A stretch of 64,000 nt of DNA, from the NCBI GenBank assembly GCA_963514095.1, contig OY741281.1:14536882-14600881 (forward strand). Reading direction: 5' to 3'. Within the stretch, counting starts at the first letter, position 1. Each line of letters opens with the position of its first letter. The notes under the pieces are model-generated. The model was not told the DNA's origin, ran no database searches, and saw nothing but the letters and a program-made list of their open reading frames with translations. Below are positions 60,016 through 64,000 of this stretch, piece by piece. This stretch comes from Eutrigla gurnardus (taxonomy: Eukaryota > Chordata > Actinopteri > Perciformes > Triglidae). A program made the position numbers and the translations under genes.

Positions 60016-63000
60016 CCAGACCAGACAAAGCCATGCTAAGCTTGGGTGGTATTACATATTATTAAACCTCCCTATCCCCTCTCTGACCCCCTCTCCTCAT
60101 AATTTTTATACCTTCCTTTAGTGGACTGTATCTGATCTATAAAGTGACTCAGCTAATGTGAGCACTCAGTGATTTATCAGTGGATGTCTCCTGTGCTGCC
60201 TTGTTTCCATGAGGATCGGTGAGAGCAGCATCTTCCCCCCTCTGCTTCCCTTTAGTCCAGGGGCAGCCACGCTCCCTAATGGGCCCACTGACATGCGTTC
60301 AGCAGTAATGATCACCTCCAGGGATTTCCCCTTAGTTTGTCTCAATGACGGTTGCCCGTGAGGACAAATCAATAACCAGCCCTGCGCTCCCACCCGGGTG
60401 ACCATTTTCATCTCAAATTTCCTCTTTGACTTGGATGAATGCTTCCAACCCGCCACTCAGGGCCACTTTCCCTCTCATCGGGCTCCTCTCTCTTGCCCCT
60501 GCCTTTCTCTCCGACAAAACGTCTGAACAAACAGTGATTTCCTTATGTCTTTCTTTCCTTTTTGCAGGAGTTCTATTTGAAGTATGTAAAAACACTAGCG
60601 ACTGTCTAAATGATCAGCTTAATGTCAGAATGAATAGAAAATGCTTGTATTACCATTCACGCCTGGGGTTTTGTTTTGCCTTGTGAGGCTGCGATATTCC
60701 TCTTCTAATCACTTCGGCTCAATAGTAATGTTGTTTAAATTAAGTTTACAATTTCTAAAGGCAGTTAAAACTAATTAGCTTAAAATACTGCTGTATTCCA
60801 TTACAGTAACTCTATAGCATGCCATTGTAAATTAATTAAAATGGCATTATTTTACTACGGACTCACCATCTATTTAATTTACCCTCCGTTTTGAGTTGAA
60901 AAGGAACAAATTGACAGCCATATTCCCATAATCTTTCCTGGGAATGTCTGTGCAAGCTATTTCAGCAATTAGTTGTGGGCTGGTCATTGATTAGTAATTT
61001 CTTTCAGGGCCAAAGCAGGGCGGTTAGCAGACCTCTCGAAATTCCCCTCGTCTTCATCAAGCCTTATTTCCAGCTAATGAGGTTTATTAGATTACAACTC
61101 TACCTCACACGTTTAACAAAAGATTAAATTGGCAGAACTCTGCGGGGAATATGTTTTTTATAATACACCCGTAATGAGTGAAAGTTAAGGAAATGTGAAG
61201 TGCTAAGCAGGAATAAGTCATTGGACATGCTGAACTAGGGCCGGGAGGGCCAGAGCGCTCAAAGAGGCGCGTAATGCTGTCGGATAGCTCCTAAATGAAA
61301 GTGACGTGACGGCGCTAATGAGACGGCTTCACATTACGTGTGACTCCTGCCTGGGGGACACATTATAGCTGACTTAATGAGAGGAGATATTGTACACAGG
61401 CCCGTTTTGCAGCTGAGCGACGGGACTGCTGGCCTCACTGCTGCGCTACAAGCCGCCACAGCAAGCAAGTGGTTTATTAAAGTAGCTGGCAGGTTGAGCA
61501 ACAGGGAGGGCACAGGCTAAATGCTCATTGCTGGGACCGAGGCGTGTGAATGAGAGCAGGTCAGGGTCTGGTTCACTTATATCCAGAAAACACTGGGCCT
61601 GTCATGCCAGAGAAGAATTAAGGTGAACAAATTCCAGTGTTTACAGGACTTTATCAATGCTATCTCTAAGAACACGTCATATGTGGCAATAACGGGTGTA
61701 TATTTTTGAAAATTTCCTTGGGATGCATATAGAGCATGTACGTGACATATCACAGCCTACACTGTGGCTGGGAATTAGTTTTCAATGGATTTCGGTAGTG
61801 GAGTTGGACAATAGGCTTGATTGTACAACAATCTTCTTACTTTGTTCGTATATAATGTTTTCAGTGTAATGCCCCCCCCCCCCCTGCTACTCCATCAAGC
61901 TGTTAGAGTAACCATGGAGCCCACACTGTCACTAACTGCACTCCCCAGAAGAATATTATGTAATCTTTTGGAAAACAAAAAAGTTACAGAGTTGGAGGAA
62001 TGAAGGTCTACAGCAGGGCTCTTCAACTTTATTGCTCAAGTCACCACTATTCAGAAAGCTGAGTGATCGGGGGTTGCATGTGTGGGTGCACTCAAAGCAC
62101 TTGAAAGGTCAATCACAGAGAAAGATAAAGTTGAATGTATGGTGCCTCAAAGTTTTCTTTTGTCACTTTTTCAAGGTAGACAAACCTGTAATTCCACACT
62201 ATTTCATAAACTGCACTCTTTACAGATGAGTGTTGATACATGCAGGAGTGACGCTGCTGTGGGTTGATGCAGCCATGTGCAATGTGTTGACATCCTGTGT
62301 GCTGTGCTCTGGTCAGGCCCCCTGTCAGAATCCCCAGCGTGGCTGGAAAGGAAGAGGGGAGAAGTGAAAAGGGAGGGTCACCGGGAGGTGTGAGTGTAGG
62401 TGAGGGAGGGTATGATGTCTGTACAACAAGACACAAGTCACACCTCATTAGTAGGTGGTGGAAAAGAGAACGGCAGTTATGTCTGCCACGAAAGCACCGT
62501 CTCTCACGCGCTCACACATTGACACACACTTCTACCCCAATTACCCCTATCCTGTCCCTTGAGCTGACTGGTTGAGTTATGCTGACAGGCACCCCTCTAG
62601 AAAGTGGGGAGAAAGTCAAAAGCCGGAGGGAGGGAAGGAGAGGGGAGGAAGAAAAGTGATGGAAGGGTGGAAGCTGAGGAGAGGAGAACAGAGGAGGGAG
62701 AATAGACAGAGAGGGGAAAGGGGGAACCACATCACGCAGCACGAGGCAGAATGAAACATGTCTCCCTGTCACCTGCCACACCCTGGAAATGGATGGCCCC
62801 TGCAATCTTGCCATCAGCGACTTATCTCCGCCGCCCGAAATTGGGAAAAAGCACAAGCTAAACGAAGAGAAGCAAGCTAGGAAATGGCAGAGAAGACTTT
62901 CTTTCCGCCGCAAACTCACTGTAATTTGTTACAGTTTCTAAAGACAAATATGACAGGGTGGAATTACTCTGCCACTACTGAGGTAGACATTTGCAAATGC

Positions 63001-64000
63001 CATGAAGTGCAGGTATAAATCTCCTAGCCGAATCCACTTAATCTGAGGCTTCTGGGCTCTTCAGCAGCAGCCGTCTTGTCAAGCATGTGTTTACAGTGAA
63101 AGGTCTCTAGTGCTGGTAAAAAAACTCAAAGATAAACGCGTTGTACAGTAGTGATGGAAATGGCTGGTACTGAGTGGTGACTGATGCTTTCTCTTGATGT
63201 TAAAAGAAGGAGAAGCTAAACTTCTTTGGAGGCTGCAAGGTGATTTTGATAAATGTCCTACAAAGTGATTTCTGACAATATTCAGGAGAAAGTTATGGAA
63301 AGAAGTTCTCATTTTATGCAAATGCCTGTCGACTTATGACTTGGACTTGAGCCAGACTTGTGGTAAGTCACACAAATGAGCACTTGAGTTTTGAAACTTG
63401 GAAAACAAAGTTGAATGTAAAAACATCAACATTCTGACTGGTCAAAGGAACTAGAACTGTAATAAAAATAATCAAGTTTGAAGTTCATTCTTGATTTCGG
63501 AAAAAGCTGTTGACAAAAGCTACTGTATCTCACCTGAGGGTTCATTAAAGGGAAGTTGTTCTGGAGCTTTCAGTCCTACCATGTGGTCTTCATCAGCAGA
63601 TAATTTGTTCACTCAATATTGAAAGGGTCTCTTATATATAAGCTGGACTGATCTTCCATGTTTAAAACTCTTATAATTGACCCCGTAGACCCTATAATGC
63701 AGTTACCAAAATAAACTCACAAAACTTTCTTCATCTATTTCAATGTTCTTTTCTCTAATTTTTAATTTTCAGCTGCTACTTTGAAGGTCAATACACGGAT
63801 GTGAAACTCAAATTTTAAGGTGTTGAAGGCATCAGGGGAAAAAAAGTGAAAATGTTAACATCTACACTTCCAAAGAAAGAAAACTCATGAGGATCACCTG
63901 ATATGATCAATAATTCCAGAACAGCAACTAAACAAATGAGAAACTTGACATTTATTTTTCTTACATGACTTGAAAAAATCTTTAAAAACAAAGAAGTCTT
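60016..64000. other. Non-coding stretch, no gene seen
   Basis: Contains a C13 run (61872-61884) and a purine-rich tract (about 62590-62730, GGAGGGAGGGAAGGAGAGGG) without coding content. The part from about 60980 to 61500 is non-repetitive, with GGCGCTAATGAGACGGC and GCGCGTAATGCTGTC motifs, and is a candidate conserved element. No transposon end or RNA gene was recognised to the window edge. Confidence 0.5.

Noticed and set aside
1..64000. CRISPR array, bacterial operon, ribosome-binding sites, rRNA or tRNA genes
   Set aside because: No regularly spaced repeats, no packed open frames and no tRNA-like cloverleaf sequences were seen; the window reads as vertebrate nuclear DNA.

Overview
The window looks like nuclear DNA of a ray-finned fish, probably a percomorph-type teleost. 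The evidence is: no operon-like gene packing and almost no long open frames; very many long (GT)n/(CA)n microsatellites; degraded LINE reverse-transcriptase segments of the L2 and Rex1/L2-like kinds; hAT-type non-autonomous transposons; and several short interspersed sequences I recognise from teleost genomes. Species and chromosome cannot be named from the sequence alone.

Layout. 1-2.6 kb: no gene seen. About 2.6-3.3 kb: a CpG-rich block that looks like a vertebrate promoter with a first exon and splice donor; the gene is not recognised. 3.3-31.2 kb: a gene desert or very long intron, with microsatellites, old MITE-like and other teleost repeats, and several long non-repetitive stretches that could hold conserved enhancers. 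31.2-35.8 kb: the most interesting block. It is bounded by imperfect terminal inverted repeats with a near-perfect 8-bp target-site duplication, like a hAT transposon of about 4.6 kb. It contains LINE fragments, a possible LTR with primer-binding site, and the only convincing intact protein gene of the window: a single-exon 342-residue coiled-coil protein on the minus strand with its own TATA box and a nearby downstream poly(A)-like tract. 35.8-49.8 kb: more desert with many microsatellites and a striking long hairpin at 47.9-48.0 kb. 49.78-50.90 kb: a complete hAT-type MITE with perfect 8-bp target duplication and a second element nested inside. 57.2-60.0 kb: two degraded LINE copies in opposite orientation. 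60-64 kb: no gene seen.

The genes do not form a pathway. The likely picture is an intergenic or intronic regulatory landscape next to one promoter, invaded by transposons, one of which may carry or have engulfed an intact coiled-coil gene. Repeat family names rest on recalled sequence similarity and on visible terminal repeats and target duplications, not on a database search.
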